This document shows positions 27,918 to 40,937 of a stretch of 64,000 nucleotides of DNA, piece by piece (position 1 is the stretch's first letter; every line of letters begins with the position of its first letter). A program made the position numbers and the translations under genes. The stretch is taken from NCBI RefSeq assembly GCF_004027225.2, contig NC_044278.2:97518743-97582742 (forward strand), read 5' to 3'. This DNA is from Strigops habroptila. Taxonomy: Eukaryota; Chordata; Aves; Psittaciformes; Psittacidae. A model generated the notes under the pieces. It was not told where the DNA came from. It made no database searches and saw only the letters and a list, made by a program, of their open reading frames with translations.

Positions 27918-30594
27918 GAAGAGGCCTACAAAAGTGACAGTATAATGTGTATCAAAAGATGGAGATAAAGTAATGATCTTCTTCTCCTATTTGCAGTTCA
28001 TAGACCACGAACAAATAGTCCAAAACACAAAGAAAGTATTTTGCAGGCAACACTAGAGGTATGGGGCAAAATCAGCATTCTAATTCATGTTATTTCAAGA
28101 CAGCAGGGACTGGTGTTGCATTTGCCCCTCTCTAAAGCATGAGAGGACTGGAAGGTATAAAATACTTGGGTGCCTTGTTTTGGTTTGGGTTTTGTTTGTT
28201 TGTTTTTTACTGATTCGAAATAACTTTAGCTGAATAATATGAACACATATTCATTCATGGAATCACATTTTGAAACCCCTCTTAATTTTGATTTCAACTG
28301 GATCACTTATGGGCTATGGCACAATTCTTAAGCTTAAGCGAAGTCCCACTTATTTACAGCACTAGGCACTGTGTGGTAGCCATCACAAACTTGTAACTAC
28401 TGCAAAGTTCCTGATACATGAGACAGAGATCTGAATTATGCCATTCTACTCTGCATGTTGGTAGTCTGTGCTGCATCTTGCACACAATCTCTTAGTATGA
28501 TCTGACTTAAAATCAAAACCACAAAAACAATAGTCCCGATACCACTGAAATTCTGCCAAAATACGCCTGAGCTGCAAAACACTAGCTTTGCTTTCTTTCT
28601 GAAGAGGGTAGAAATATAGCTAGATTAAATTGCTGGATTTTTCACCCATTAGAGATTCTAAAGACAATGCTAATAAATTCGAGCTATTTCAGAAAGATGA
28701 ATATTAATGGTTTGATCACAATTTCATCCCTTTAAATGCAGTTTTACCACCTTCAGTCAAGCAGAAAATCAGAAATACTCTGTAATGCAATACAGCTCAT
28801 TTTTCACAGTGTCAACGAATAGCCTCAAGAAAGCAAAGACCATCTAGCTAAGTAGTCTGCAAAATGATAACATTGCAAGTTCCAAAGGCTCTAAAAAAAG
28901 GAGCAAGCACCTTGTTATTGTAAAGGATCTTTGTATTATGAAAAATAGCATGCTGTTACAATGGACAGGCTGTTACAACTCTGCCAAGCAGAAGCAGAGT
29001 GGCAGGTAAGCTTTCCAATGAGAGACAAATTTCTTGGTATGAAGTTAGAATATATTAAGTGCATTTGCTTTACTTACACATTTGCCACTAGAAAGTGTTC
29101 AAATAGCATGGACAGAAGTCTCACAAACATTGGGTTCTCAAGCAGCAAGTCAGTTTTAAGAACTGATGTTTATCAGTTCACAAACTTTCTTCAGCTTTAA
29201 TTACTCGCCTCACACGAAGCCTTGAAACATCTCAAGACTATTTGTTCACCTACTAGAAGAACAACTGAAAATCATTAACGTCACCATTTCGTGACACTTG
29301 TCATAAGAAAATTACGGTATTACTAAGAAAATATAGCACCTTGTGATCCACCTTTACTTAGCTTTAAATTTCTCTAACCTATATCTTGGTTAAAAGAAAA
29401 CATTTAAGGAAAATGAGTGTTACAAACTGTTATCTCACTACTTCTCTGATGCAGCAAAGATTTGCAAAGACATTTTCAGAAGTCCCTAGAAGTACTGTCT
29501 CTTCTGCTCTTGTCCAACACAATGACCAGGAGAACATGCTTTAATATCCCACTCCCAGCAATGGCAGATGATGACAAAACTGTTCAATCTGTGACAGACA
29601 GGACAAATCCCTACTCACTGACCTTAATACCGTTAATTAGCTGTGCTTCTTATGAAGCAGTAACACAAGCTCAGCACGCGAGCTGATAATAAGCTAACTT
29701 GAAACATTTTTTCTAAGAAGTTTATTATTAAATCAACTAATAAAATTAATTTCCAATTACTCATAGAGCTATATATATCACATATTAAAAAAGGTATTAA
29801 AGTAACATAATCTAGCCACCTGTTACCACACACAGGAATATCTACATTTAGGAATATGCACATTAAGTACAGACTTTGGATGGAAAAAAATAGGCCTGTT
29901 GATGTGGGTTTTTAACTCCCTAAACTGTTCTTTTTTTTGTTCTTTAAAAATAACAAAAATAACAACAATAAAACCCCCTACATATATTTTTCCTTAAGTG
30001 AGTATATCCAGTATTTTCAATTTGGTTTTATTCTTTCCTTTTTCATACTCCACAAAATAATTGTAGCAGAATTCTCATCAGTCACCTGACAGAGATCTTT
30101 CACAAACCATTGAGGATTCTGTTAAGTAGGTAGAGTCAGAACTTGAACTCTATGAAACATGTACCTTAGACAAGGCATCCATATGAATAGACTTTTACCT
30201 GAAACCTTTAAAGGTGTATGCATCTATAAATGCAAATGAAAGTTTAGGAAGTATCTCAAGATAAAAGGCTTATGAGAACTTATGTGTAAAAAGCCTGGAC
30301 AGGGAATACAAAAGTGAAAACACAGAAATCCCAGGTATCTGTGTAAGCTTAGAGAATTTCACTTTCTCGCTAAAGTAGGCTGTGTTTCTTCATTAGATGC
30401 AATTACCATTTTATCAACAGGTCTCTTTGTAATCACTAGAAATACTTCACAATATAGGAAATTCATTACAAAAATAACATTCCAGGACATAACATGGACT
30501 TTCTTCAATTAAATTCAATGTTTTTATAAACAAAGTATACTTAAGCTCCTTCTCTCTCAAGAACAGCAAAAGCACAGATCTTATGAATACTCAC
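27918..30594 (-). other. FREM2: FREM2 intron 2, proximal part
   Basis: AT-rich sequence just downstream of the exon 2 donor. No further exon or transposon was recognised. Confidence 0.5.
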
Positions 30595-30684
30595 CACCAT
30601 CTTCAACCATGAAATGAAAAATGTCACTGGTGGCATTGTCACCCCCTCGTAAAACATAGCATATCTTCATGTCATCAATATCAG
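30595..30684 (-). CDS. FREM2: FREM2 exon 2 (end of the last CSPG repeat)
   Basis: This 90-nt exon is read on the minus strand. The acceptor is a pyrimidine-rich tract ending TTTCTAG (AG at 30,686-30,685), and the donor is GGTG|GTGAGT (GT at 30,594-30,593). Exon 1 leaves one base (G) and exon 2 begins CT, giving GCT (Ala), then the conserved FREM2 stretch [12 protein letters not shown], a sequon NATSD and F-H-F-M-V-E-D-G. It ends again in phase 1, so skipping it would keep the frame. The apparent ORF continuing upstream into a poly-F run is the acceptor tract and a poly(A/T) stretch. The content matches the position just after the exon 1 FTQ motif, where CSPG repeats normally carry a 'D/Q-I-xxxxIxYxHDG' segment. 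Exon identity is confident because splice sites, phase and protein similarity all agree. Confidence 0.93.
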
Positions 30685-30745
30685 CTAGAAAGAGTGAGGA
30701 AAAAATAGATTTAATTTTAAATGCTGAAGGTATGAAACTGATATT

Positions 30746-30763
30746 AAAAAAAAAAAAAAAAAA
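30746..30763. repeat. poly(A) run, 18 bp, near FREM2 exon 2
   Basis: An A18 on the plus strand, which is a T18 in the FREM2 transcript, 62 nt upstream of exon 2. It could extend the polypyrimidine context of the acceptor, though the proximal tract TTTTTTCCTCACTCTTTCTAG is already strong. Confidence 0.85.
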
Positions 30764-33700
30764 GAAGAGATGTATTAAATTGTTTATCGTCAACAGACAC
30801 ACATCAAGGTTCTCCAGCAGAGCTCAGGAATTTCAGTATTAACAGTGTTGAAGTTTTACAGATACCATTTGCTCTCCCTCCCTTTACTTCCCCCCTCCCC
30901 AGTGCCCTCTTTCTTCTAAGATGTGTTTACAAAAACAACTGAAAGGAAATGTAAAAATGTGGGCTCAACAGTCAGAACTATTTCATATTTTTAGTGATGT
31001 ATTTTCTTAAATAGAAGTGTATATCCTCTAAGATACTGATCCTGTCATTCTTCATCCTAAGTAGTACTGTAGAGGTCACATAAAATCTGTGGCTGAAACA
31101 GAAGCAAAACCCAGGGTATTTTCTATGTGAAGTTCTACCCTCCATTCAAGAGGCAAGACAAATAAGTTCACACTCACACCACCCCACTTCCCCACCCCCA
31201 AACTAGACTACTTCTGGCATGTTGTCTACCCCTAGGATAGGATATCTTTACAGATTCTGCAGAAGAGAGATCTCAGTCTCTTTAGTCCCCCACAAAAATG
31301 CCCTCTCCACCAGATCATCCTTCCTATCAGCATGTTTTCAAAGGATATGGCATATAATCTATATGAACTGCCATAAATAGTGCTCAAACACTTACAGTGA
31401 TTGGCTGGTTTAAGAATCCAAACAAATGCAACTGAAGTAGACAGATAAGACTTCAGTAAGAAACAATTCAATGCACAATTCTGAATCATCAGTTGCAATA
31501 AAGAAAGTATGTAAAAGATAAACAAGTATTTCTTAATACTGTGTTTTCTGGTTTCCTTGAACAGTGATAAGAAACATGTAATACATAAAAACTATTTTTT
31601 GACATTTTCTTTGAAAGACTGCTGTTCGAAAAAATCCATATCTGATACTTCTTTAAAGAAAAAGTTTTATAAATCAATAGCATTAAAGTGAAACTCAAGT
31701 ACCACCCAAGTTCTCCTCTCATGTTAGGGCATATGCATTAGTAAAAAGAAGCTAAAAGCACTTTTGTCAGAGCTCCTCAAAATCTTGAGTTCCGAAAGTA
31801 GCCAGACATCTTCTAGGGCAAACAATTTAAGAGCTTTATCAGCAAATATATGTCACTGAAGAATCTCTTCCATAAATGTTTCAGTTAAAGATCAAAAATT
31901 CATGGGGCTGTAAAGAGGATGCATCAAATACCTCTTCATGTCAGTGGAGCAAATAAATCTTTCATCCTGAAAACATACAAGTGCTCAGCTCTGCCCATGT
32001 GGGTAGCCTTCTCAAAATCCGTGGTTCCAATATATATAAAGATATATTGGCTCAACACTCTAGAGCCGGCACTTGCAGGACCAGGACCACCTCATCAGAA
32101 AAGGCCACTTGTCATCCAAACATCTTAATTTTGTCAAAAGAATTGCAAAGGAATGACTTGTTTTCTGTTCATTAAGAACACGTTCAGTGTCACTTGAGCA
32201 ATTCTACACTTTCCTTCCACAGCTGATTAGGTTATACAAGCTATATTAGAGCTTGCTTACTTGTAAGCACAATTCATTGATGTATAACTACCGTGCCTGC
32301 TAAATATTGATGTGATACTGAAATTCTCCAGCATAATTTTGAAATCCATCCAACATAATTTTCTATTAAAAAAATAATTATCTCCACTGGATCAAGGCAC
32401 TGATTGCCTATTTGAAAAATCTGCAAAACTGATGTGGTTATTAAAGGTTATATATTTCTTTAAGAAACAAATGCACTTTGCAACATAATTCACTCATCTC
32501 TCTGAAAACAACTGCCTGAAAAACAAGATAAAAAGTATTATCAAGGTGAATGCTGAATAAAGTCACTGCTTGCAAAGCGCTGCATATTTGGCTGGAGCAG
32601 CCATTTAGATATCTTCGGCCTCAGGAGGCTACATGGAGTGCTAAGACATTGACCAAGCTGTATTATTGCCAAGGCAGAGCCTTACTCTCCACTATTTCTT
32701 CCCCTTCTTCCTGGCTCCTCAGCACACCTGCACAGCTGTGGGATGTGACCTGACCCTTATTCATAAACTTATCCACATGGGACCGGGGAGTCCCAAAACA
32801 GTGCCCAGCAGTCCGTCACAATTTGTACATTCAAAACACTATACAAACATCAGCTGTCTGTTATATACCACTAAACTTCTTTAAACGTGAAAGGCTTGGC
32901 AGTTCCTTAACAGACTTTCTTCACTTTTAAACAAATTATCTAATCTTAATGGATATCTGCTATGAACAAATTCCAGCCCTGACTTGCAGAGACCACTGCA
33001 GTACAATTATGCATACACAATATCCTTTGTATGTGTGTTTTGTCCTAGAACAGCACTAGACTAGAAATTACCATGTGGCAAGTGTTTTTCTTTAAGCTTT
33101 CTCTGCATTTATTATCACTAAATAGTAAATATAAAGCACAAACAAATAATAACTAATTAAAAGTGCTGCTTTCAGGTGTAACATGAAGTAACAGATAGTA
33201 ATTGAATAATCTCAGGAACTGCTTAATGTGTTTTAAGAGTATTTTATTTTGTTACTGTCACTTGACTGTCTCTTTCTCATTCAGATTATTTTAACAATTA
33301 AATAGAAATAAATAAAAAGCACCAACTATTTGCAGTATTTGGGGACCTTTTATCAAGAAGCTAATTCTTCCACACTCTAATACCCCCTTTGACCAATCCC
33401 AATTAACTATATGAGCCTCACAAGCAAAAGATTACCTACTGTACTTGTGGCAAAAGTATTTAATGCATGCTAATTAGGGAGCCCCAGACTGATTGTTCCT
33501 GAACAAATTACACAAAAAATCTCATGGACATACAATATTCTGCACAACCACATTTTGACTGGAGGCTTTTAGCTCATCTTGCAATCTAGGATGATTTCCT
33601 TCCTAGCACTCAATAACATTTTGTGGACAGATACTGAAAAGCAGTCTCAAGCATAAGGCAGAAAGCTGTTTGCTAAACAATCGCTCTGCCCTCTCTTTCA

Positions 33701-34452
33701 GTTACAGGCAATCTGAAAAACCAGACCACTCAAGCCGCTTGCACACAATGGATCCTGTTTCATCAATGTTACCTCACTCAAAGTGGTCAGGCTGCCTGTT
33801 CACACAACCACAGACCCAAACAGCTACAGACAAATGGGCATCTGAGGAAGAAGGAAAAGACACTGCCCTTTCAATCCGTGACTTTCACTTCCAGCAAGTT
33901 CTCTTTCCTTCAGAGATGTATGATCCCTGTGTGAGCTTGATGCTTTCTGCCTTTCATGCAGCCTTTCCAGACACCTCTTCCCTCAAGTGCTTAGCCCTTC
34001 ATTCATAAGACATCTTTATGTGTTTGTTTCATAACATACAAACCATTATAAAAAGCGTTCAGGAAGTTAAGAACAGACATTCCACAGAAATTACACAGAT
34101 GCTCAGGAGGTGTTTGCTCATAGAGGCCAAAGAACAAAATTATTGAAGAAATGTGTATTTCTTAAAAACACTCTTCAACTCAGCACAGAAGTGCTTGTGC
34201 CAGTACTGTCAGGGAACCTGTGAAGCTGTATCACTTTCTGGAGATCCTCACTAGCTTTAAAACAATTTCTTTCCTAAGGGTTGCAAGCTTCTCACCCAGC
34301 TCAGGCAGACCCAGGATATTAAGACAGCCTGTGTAGAGACCAATGAGCCTACCACATAGTTAGACTGCCAAGTAACAACATTTTCGCCATCTGTGCCCCA
34401 TAGCACAAAAGAGAATAGAACATGTACCTATACTGAGTGACTCTCTCTCCTC

Positions 34453-34470
34453 AAAAAAAAAAAAAAAAAA
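34453..34470. repeat. poly(A) run, 18 bp, in FREM2 intron 1
   Basis: An A18 homopolymer preceded by a CTCTCTC-type stretch. It is simple sequence only. Confidence 0.85.
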
Positions 34471-35785
34471 GGGATATCACAGTGCTATGCAGTGGTCTGC
34501 TTTCAAGGACCACCCACACAGTAATCCTACGTTCTCCAGTGTAAGAGAAAACTGACTAAAAAAGTGATAATCTGTTTATTTGCTCACTCCCATTCTCTTC
34601 TGTTTCTCAATTATTCTGACAACTATACTCTTAAAACTACTTGCAGTTCACTACTGAAGCCTTACACTTAAGGAGCCACGATGGTTCCCAAAGTTTAGAC
34701 ATGGTTTGGTCCATTCTTATCCTAGTTTTTGCATTAACACTGCAAAACTTACAGCACCCCAGCCATTCAAAAGTTCATCATGCCTGTTTGCAAGATTTGG
34801 TATACCTGTCAAGAATATCACTACAGCCAAGACTGTAACATGGAATACATACCAGTGTGGGCTCTGTGAAGTAAAATACAGCCAACTACAAATATTCATT
34901 TCTAGCCTTACCACCTACACAGCCCAGCCTGTCTGGGCACCTTTAGCTTTGAGTCCCCATACTGTTCTGCTATCTGATCTCTCCGTAGCTGCAGGAGCCT
35001 CCAAGAAACCTCATTTCATTCTTAATTAACCTGCTATTAACTCATTGCAAAGTAACATGGAAAATTCTCTGGAGAATAGCTAATGTTCCCTTTTCAATTA
35101 AAGTTACATCATAGCCTCGTGCTGAGGCTTTATTTCAGAACATTCGGCACATGTGGTTTTCATCCTATTTATACCACCCAGTATTTTAGTTCCATGTAAA
35201 AAGTAGCACCGATATAAATTTAAAACATTTACATTACCCTTTAATTTACCACAAACACTTTGTGGTTAAGATTTGTGTAATTACGGCAATAAATGCACTT
35301 GTAATACATTATTTCCCCATGTTTGGGAAATGATTTTGTTTTTACAGTTAACTACACTCAAGACTGTATAGCAACTGATACCCTAGCTGTGGTATGACCA
35401 TTAGTTAATAATAGCTTGGCCACTCCCATAGCATTTTCTAAATAAAACTGTTTAAAGAAGACACACAGCCTCTAAAGATCTGAAACCACATGCAGCTCAA
35501 TACTGTTATCCAAATTTCTATCATTGATAGAAAGTCTAAACCACAGTTTTTTGGGCTGTAAGCTCTCCAAAGCAAAGATGCTCCTTTATTCGGTGTTTAT
35601 CCAGCAGACACCCTTTCCTGTTTAAAGCTGTCACAGATGCAATAAATAATAAACAGAACTGAAAAATTATAAATCCATTATAAGTGAGCTCACTATTGGA
35701 AAGTTTCTCACATCTATTATTATAGAGTTTAGCATGAAAAAGAATGTTTCCAGCAATCCAAAGAAAGCATGGAGTATTGTAATAC

Positions 35786-38700
35786 CTTGGGTGAACTGAC
35801 TGATGCTATGGTTGCCTTTCCCCAGATGGATCAGGAAGCCGTGGCGTGGACCCTCTGTGATTCTGATCTTAAGAGTAACATGTAAACTGTCCCTGTCTTC
35901 CACTTTGAGCACCTTGTTGGTAATCAGAAACCCGATGTGACCTGTGGCCAGAATACGGAGAGTCTGAGCACCCTTATTTATTACAATTTGAGGTACACTG
36001 TTGTCCACAGCCATTATTCGAATCTTCATAGTCTGAGGTTTCCTTGTTTCAAACACGGTATTGGGGAAGACGTAGAAATCAGTATGAGTGCCATCTGTAA
36101 CAGTGAAAGAGAAGCTATCCTCAACTGATTCTGTGCCATCATGTTTGTAGCTGATTAGATTTTCGTTTAGATCTTGTTTAGTGAAGATGGTGACCGGTTT
36201 GGAGTTATTGAACATGATCTGACCATGAACTGGTATTTGAGTGATGATAAATTTTAGCAATGCATCAGGTGTATCTCTGTCTTCTGCAGTCAGTTCAAAT
36301 GGGGTTATCAGTTTGCATTCATTTTCACTCACCACCAGGCTGTGGATTGTGACGACAGGTTTCTTATTGTCCACATCGCTGATAGAAATCCTGAAAGTAC
36401 GAAACACAGGATTATAGCCATCAGTCACCTCAAACTCAAAGCTGTCCATTTTCACCTCATCTTCTGAAGTGTGGATGTAATAGACTTTATTGCCTGCTAA
36501 TAGGAGTTGAGTAAAAGTGGAGATGGGTACCCCAGGCTGATCTGTGCATTCAAGATGACCACGAACAGGTGCTCTGGTAATAGTGAAAACTAAGTTCTCA
36601 TCTGGACTATTCAGGTCACTGGTGCTAAGCAAATCAGTAGTTAGAGTTACCTTCCCTCCTTCCTTCAAAGAAACTCCTTTGCTGATTACATCTGGGAAGA
36701 CAACATCAATGCTACCTATTGTGACATAAAAGTAGCGGTCAATGAGTGGATTTATTCCATCTGTCACATCAAACTTGATAAGATCACGAACTCCCCCTTG
36801 GCCAAAATGCATATACTGAATTAAGTTTCTATCCACTTCATCTTGGGTGAAGTTCATCCCGAGGGTGATATTCTCAACTCCACCTGAAGGCTTGATTCTC
36901 TGCAGGAGGCCTTGTCCTGGCCCATATCTTATAATGTATGTCAAGGTTTTGTCTTCAGAATCCAGGTCAGTAGCCTTCAATATTCTGTTATGAATAGTTC
37001 TAGTTTCCCCTATTTCAATCTCCAAACCATCATTGATGGCCATTCTGGGTGTCTCATCATCTACAGGAATAACCATGATGAATACTGTTTTCCTAATGGT
37101 ATGTTTACCATCTGTGAGTGTTACCTCAAAACTGTCCTCCTTTGTCTCAGAGTCATCATGTTCATACAGTATGTTGGAGCTCTCTGTTATCTGATCCAAG
37201 GTGAAGCTCTCCACTAGGACAGTTCCGTTCACCAGCTGGTTCACAATGTGGCCATGCCTGGGAAGCCTGGTGACTGTGAACATTAATTCATCAGCAGGGA
37301 TGTCTGCATCAGCTGCATTGAGAATAGGGGTATCGACAACCAGGCTCATGCCTTCCATCACAACAAACTCTCGCACAAAGATTTCAGGCTCTTCATCATT
37401 GATTGGCATAATAACAATGGGGAAAAAATGCTTTGGGGAAAAGTTAATGCCATCAGAACAGCGGAAAGCAAATCTGTCTTCAACAGGCTCAACACCCTTA
37501 TGTATACTTTGGACATAAAAAATATGCCCTTGACGGAGGTCTTTCAAGGTAAAAGCACTTATAGCTACACCTGCTCTGGATTTTTCAGATCCTGGGGCTG
37601 GAGATATGTTCTCTACATACCCAGATGTGGGCTGAGCAACAATGGTGCAAAGTATATCATCATTAGGAGTATCCACATCTTCAGCCCTGAGGTGAGCAGG
37701 AGTAATGACCTGTTTTCCACCTTCCATTACCATGAACTGCTCCCCCACAAAAATCTCTGGGGCTTGACTGTCAACAGGAAGAATGGTCACCAAGACTGAA
37801 ACTCCTTGAACAACATTGCCCCTGACATTCCACTCCTCAGACAGGTCAGACAAGGTAAGATTGAAGGTATCTAATTTGGGCAGAAGGCCTATTTCACCAC
37901 CAGTGTGAACATATACCACACCACCATCCAGCAGATCTCTCTGGGAAAATCTCTCTGCAGGCACCCCTTGGACCAGGATGTTCCCATGCTGAGGAGGATC
38001 CTCTACAATGAAAGTCAACATTAAGTCATCTGTATCCTCATCTGTGCCCTGAATGACATTAGCAGTGATTTCTGCAGCACCATTCTCCAGCACATCCAGG
38101 TAGGAACCAACAGTGCCTGGGGGCAACCGTAGTGTAGGAACCTCATCATCAACTGGGTGTACGTTCATTTTCAATGTGATGGGCACAAAATGAACCCCAT
38201 CACTCACATCAAGCCTGCAGGTATCACTGTTGGTCTCAGCTCCACTGTGCACATACACCACCCTCCCTTGTCTGATATCATCCAGACCAAAGACACCTCC
38301 CGGAATCAAACTGTATCCAGAAAGTTGCAACTGGCCATAACGAGGAGCCTGGGTCAGGATAAATCTGAGATGGGCAAGTTCAGTGTCCGTGTCACTGGCA
38401 TCCAGCTCAGTGGGACTAAGGACATGGCTGCCTCCCTCAGGCAAAGTGAAGCCAGTATTAGTGATTTCAGGAGGCTGGTTATCCACAGGCCGCAGATAGA
38501 TGGTGAAAGTCCCTTCAGCTGCATTGCCAGCTGCATCTTGCACTCGATATTGAAACTGAATCAAATGAGGAGCCACCCCCAGTTCTTCCTGTGGGGGACG
38601 GTACGAGATCTTGTGATGATTGATCTGGGCTTGGGTGAAGTGGGTAACTTCCACAGTGTGATCCTCGGTCAGCACAAGGGATCCAAGGCGGGCTCCATAT

Positions 38701-40937
38701 ACATCTGGAGGATGGTTAGTGTCAGTGGGGGGCTGAGTTATTGTGTAGTGGATTTCACGATCCCCTGAATCCTGATCTGTGTAACACAAGTGCTTCCTCC
38801 GCAGCGGGGTCACCTGCTGCTCTGCAACTATTAAGTGCAGGCTGCTGCTGCTATGCAGTTCAGGGGCTAATCTGTCTATGGGATGAACCCGGATCACAAA
38901 AGTTTGTGGTCCAGAGCGGTTGGGTGGGTCATTGTCATCCTGGACTCTAAAGACGAACTGGTCCAACACAACCCCAGGGCCAGGGCTGTGAGGCCCAAAG
39001 TGGTGATAATAGAGACGCCCTTCAACAATATCCTGCTGCAACCACTCTCTCACTGGCTTTTCATAGATTACAGAGCTCCCTGCTAAACCTGGCACCCTCC
39101 TCCAAGAAAATCCCTCATCTTCTTCCTCCTCTTCCCAGCCAGGAGGTGGTTGTGCTTGACGGAGGAGGAGCTGCCCTGCAGTGGGGCCAGACTCCACTGT
39201 GAAGAGCAGGATGGCATCCTGAGAGTCAATGTCAGTGGCACTAAGAGCACGGGTGGTGATGGGCACTGTTTCACCCTCAGCCATGGCCAGGCCTGTGTTA
39301 GCATTGAGTAGGGGTGGCTCGTCATCAGTGGGCATGACGGTAATTGGGAAAAGGAACTCAACACGATGGCGAGAGCCACCATCTTCCAGCCGCAGCACCA
39401 GGTTGTCACTGAGTGGAGACTCGCTGCCATCGTGCTGGTAAATGACCCGGCCTGCTGCCAGCTCAGCCACTGTGAAATGCTTACGAGGGGCAGCAGGTGC
39501 TGCGGTGTCCTCGAGGAGAGTGAGGTGGCCATGCCTTAGCCCTGCCACCACGCTCACCTGCACCTGCTCAAGGTCATCCTCATCACTGATCACCAAGTTG
39601 GGGTTGGGACCAGGGCCTGAGAGAGGCCGTGACTGCCCCTCATAGAGCACAAGGCCAGTGTTACGGGTCACCACAGGTGCCAGGGTGTTCATGGGCTTCA
39701 CCACAATCACAAAGGTGAAGGGCTCTGAGGCAGCACCCTCTGGGTCCAACACCTCCAGCTCAAGCTCAAAGAGCCGCTCCTGATCTGAGTCCTCCATGGG
39801 GGGCTGGTAGGCAATGCGCAGCTCCCTTACATCCCGTTGGCTGAAAGAAGAAACTGGCAAGCTCCGGTCATCTGTGCTGACCATGTGGCCCTGGCCAGGG
39901 CTAAAGGGAGAGGTGATGTTGAAGAGCAGCAGGTCTGGTGATGACTCGGTATCCTCAGCTGCCAGCATGTCGGGTGTGAGCGCGGTGAGGACAAACTGGT
40001 CAACCTCCATCATGAGCATGGCAAAGAAGCTGGGTTTGGGGGCCGCATTCTCAGTCCCGGCCCGGATCCGCACCAGCACCTGGAAGTACTCACGCTTCAG
40101 CAGTGCCCCACCGCCTGCCGCCTCCCGCAGCTCTGCCACCAGCGGCACCAGGTCACGGTTGGGGGAGCCGCCGGTGGCCGTGTGCCGGTAGCGCAGCCCC
40201 AGGCGCAGGAACTCCTCACAGTCCCACATCGAGGCGGGCACCGGGCCGCCCGCCGCTGCCTCCCCACCCGCGGCGGCCGCAGCCGCCGGAGCCGCCGCCG
40301 CGGGATAGTTGAGGATCTCTCCGTAGCGGGGCAGCCCGGCCAGCGGCGGCAGCAGGCCCACCCGGCAGCGCTGCCGGCCCGGCTCGAAGGCGAACTCCAG
40401 GCTGCGAGCGTCCAGCGGGTTGCTGGTGCCCCGCAGGCGCTCCACAGTGAGGGGCAGGTTGCGGGTGACGATCTCCAGCTGGGTGAAGAGCACCTCCACC
40501 TCCAGCACCAGGGGCAGCACCAGGGCGCGGCTCGGCGAGTCGTAGCGCAGCTGCAGGCGGACGCGGTCCCGCGCAGGGCTGCGGCCGCCCAGGTGGGAGT
40601 ATTGCACCTCACGGGCCCCGAAGTCGCAGGGGAAGCGCCGGGGGCTCAGCCGGCCCGGGCGCTGCCACAGCGGGTCTTCGTCCAGCACGGTGAGGTAGCA
40701 CCGGTCACCTGGCTGCACCTGCAGCACCAGGTCCCGCGTGGGGTCCAACCAGGCGGAGCGGCCGAGGGGCACCCGCAGTCCGCGGTTCGCCACCACGACA
40801 GGGGCCGCCTCCAGCGCCCAGGGCAAGGCGACTACGGCGCTGCCTGGCGGCGGCTCCGACGACGCGACCCAGACGCAGCCGGTCAGCAGCAGCAAGCCGG
40901 CCAGCAGCCACCGCAGCGCGGCGGGGAGAGCCTGCAT
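35786..40937 (-). CDS. FREM2: FREM2 exon 1 (coding part): signal peptide, N-terminal domain and most CSPG repeats
   Basis: FREM2 is a very large basement-membrane protein that acts with FRAS1 and FREM1 in epidermal-dermal adhesion, eye, limb and kidney development. The exon encodes 1,717 codons plus one base with no stop. The start is the ATG at 40,937: it is the first ATG after an in-frame TGA at 41,022-41,024, has A at -3, and is followed by a classic signal peptide (about residues 1-26, with core LLAGLLLL). A conserved N-terminal domain follows (residues about 45-290, with [10 protein letters not shown] and [10 protein letters not shown]). From about residue 300 to the exon end runs a tandem array of roughly 110-residue CSPG repeats, recognisable by repeated PxxNTGL/VxEG, DxDT/DLDS, PxHG, FTQxD and DSFxFxVTDG motifs. 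Many N-glycosylation sequons are present. The donor is CAAG|GTATTA at 35,785, phase 1; the 36 codons read beyond it are intron. Human FREM2 is about 3,170 residues, so Calx-beta, transmembrane and cytoplasmic parts lie outside the window. Family assignment is from recognised similarity. Confidence 0.96.

Larger units (their letters stand above)
30685..35785 (-). other. FREM2: FREM2 intron 1
   Basis: This 5,101-bp AT-rich intron has a GTATTA donor and a CTTTCTAG acceptor. It holds a pure A18 run at 30,746-30,763 (a T-run in the sense strand, 62 nt upstream of exon 2) and another A18 at 34,453-34,470. A chance-looking 112-codon plus-strand ORF lies at 33,670-34,008. I see no transposon and no RNA gene. 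Confidence 0.85.

Noticed and set aside
30687..30802. Poly-Phe N-terminal part of the ORF over FREM2 exon 2
   Set aside because: It is the translated polypyrimidine tract and poly(A/T) run of the intron.
35667..35785. C-terminal 36-residue extension of the FREM2 exon 1 frame
   Set aside because: It lies past a good splice donor, loses similarity and is replaced by exon 2 in the correct phase.
38157..38768. 203-codon plus-strand ORF opposite FREM2 exon 1
   Set aside because: It is a shadow of the strongly coding minus strand; no domain or promoter was seen.
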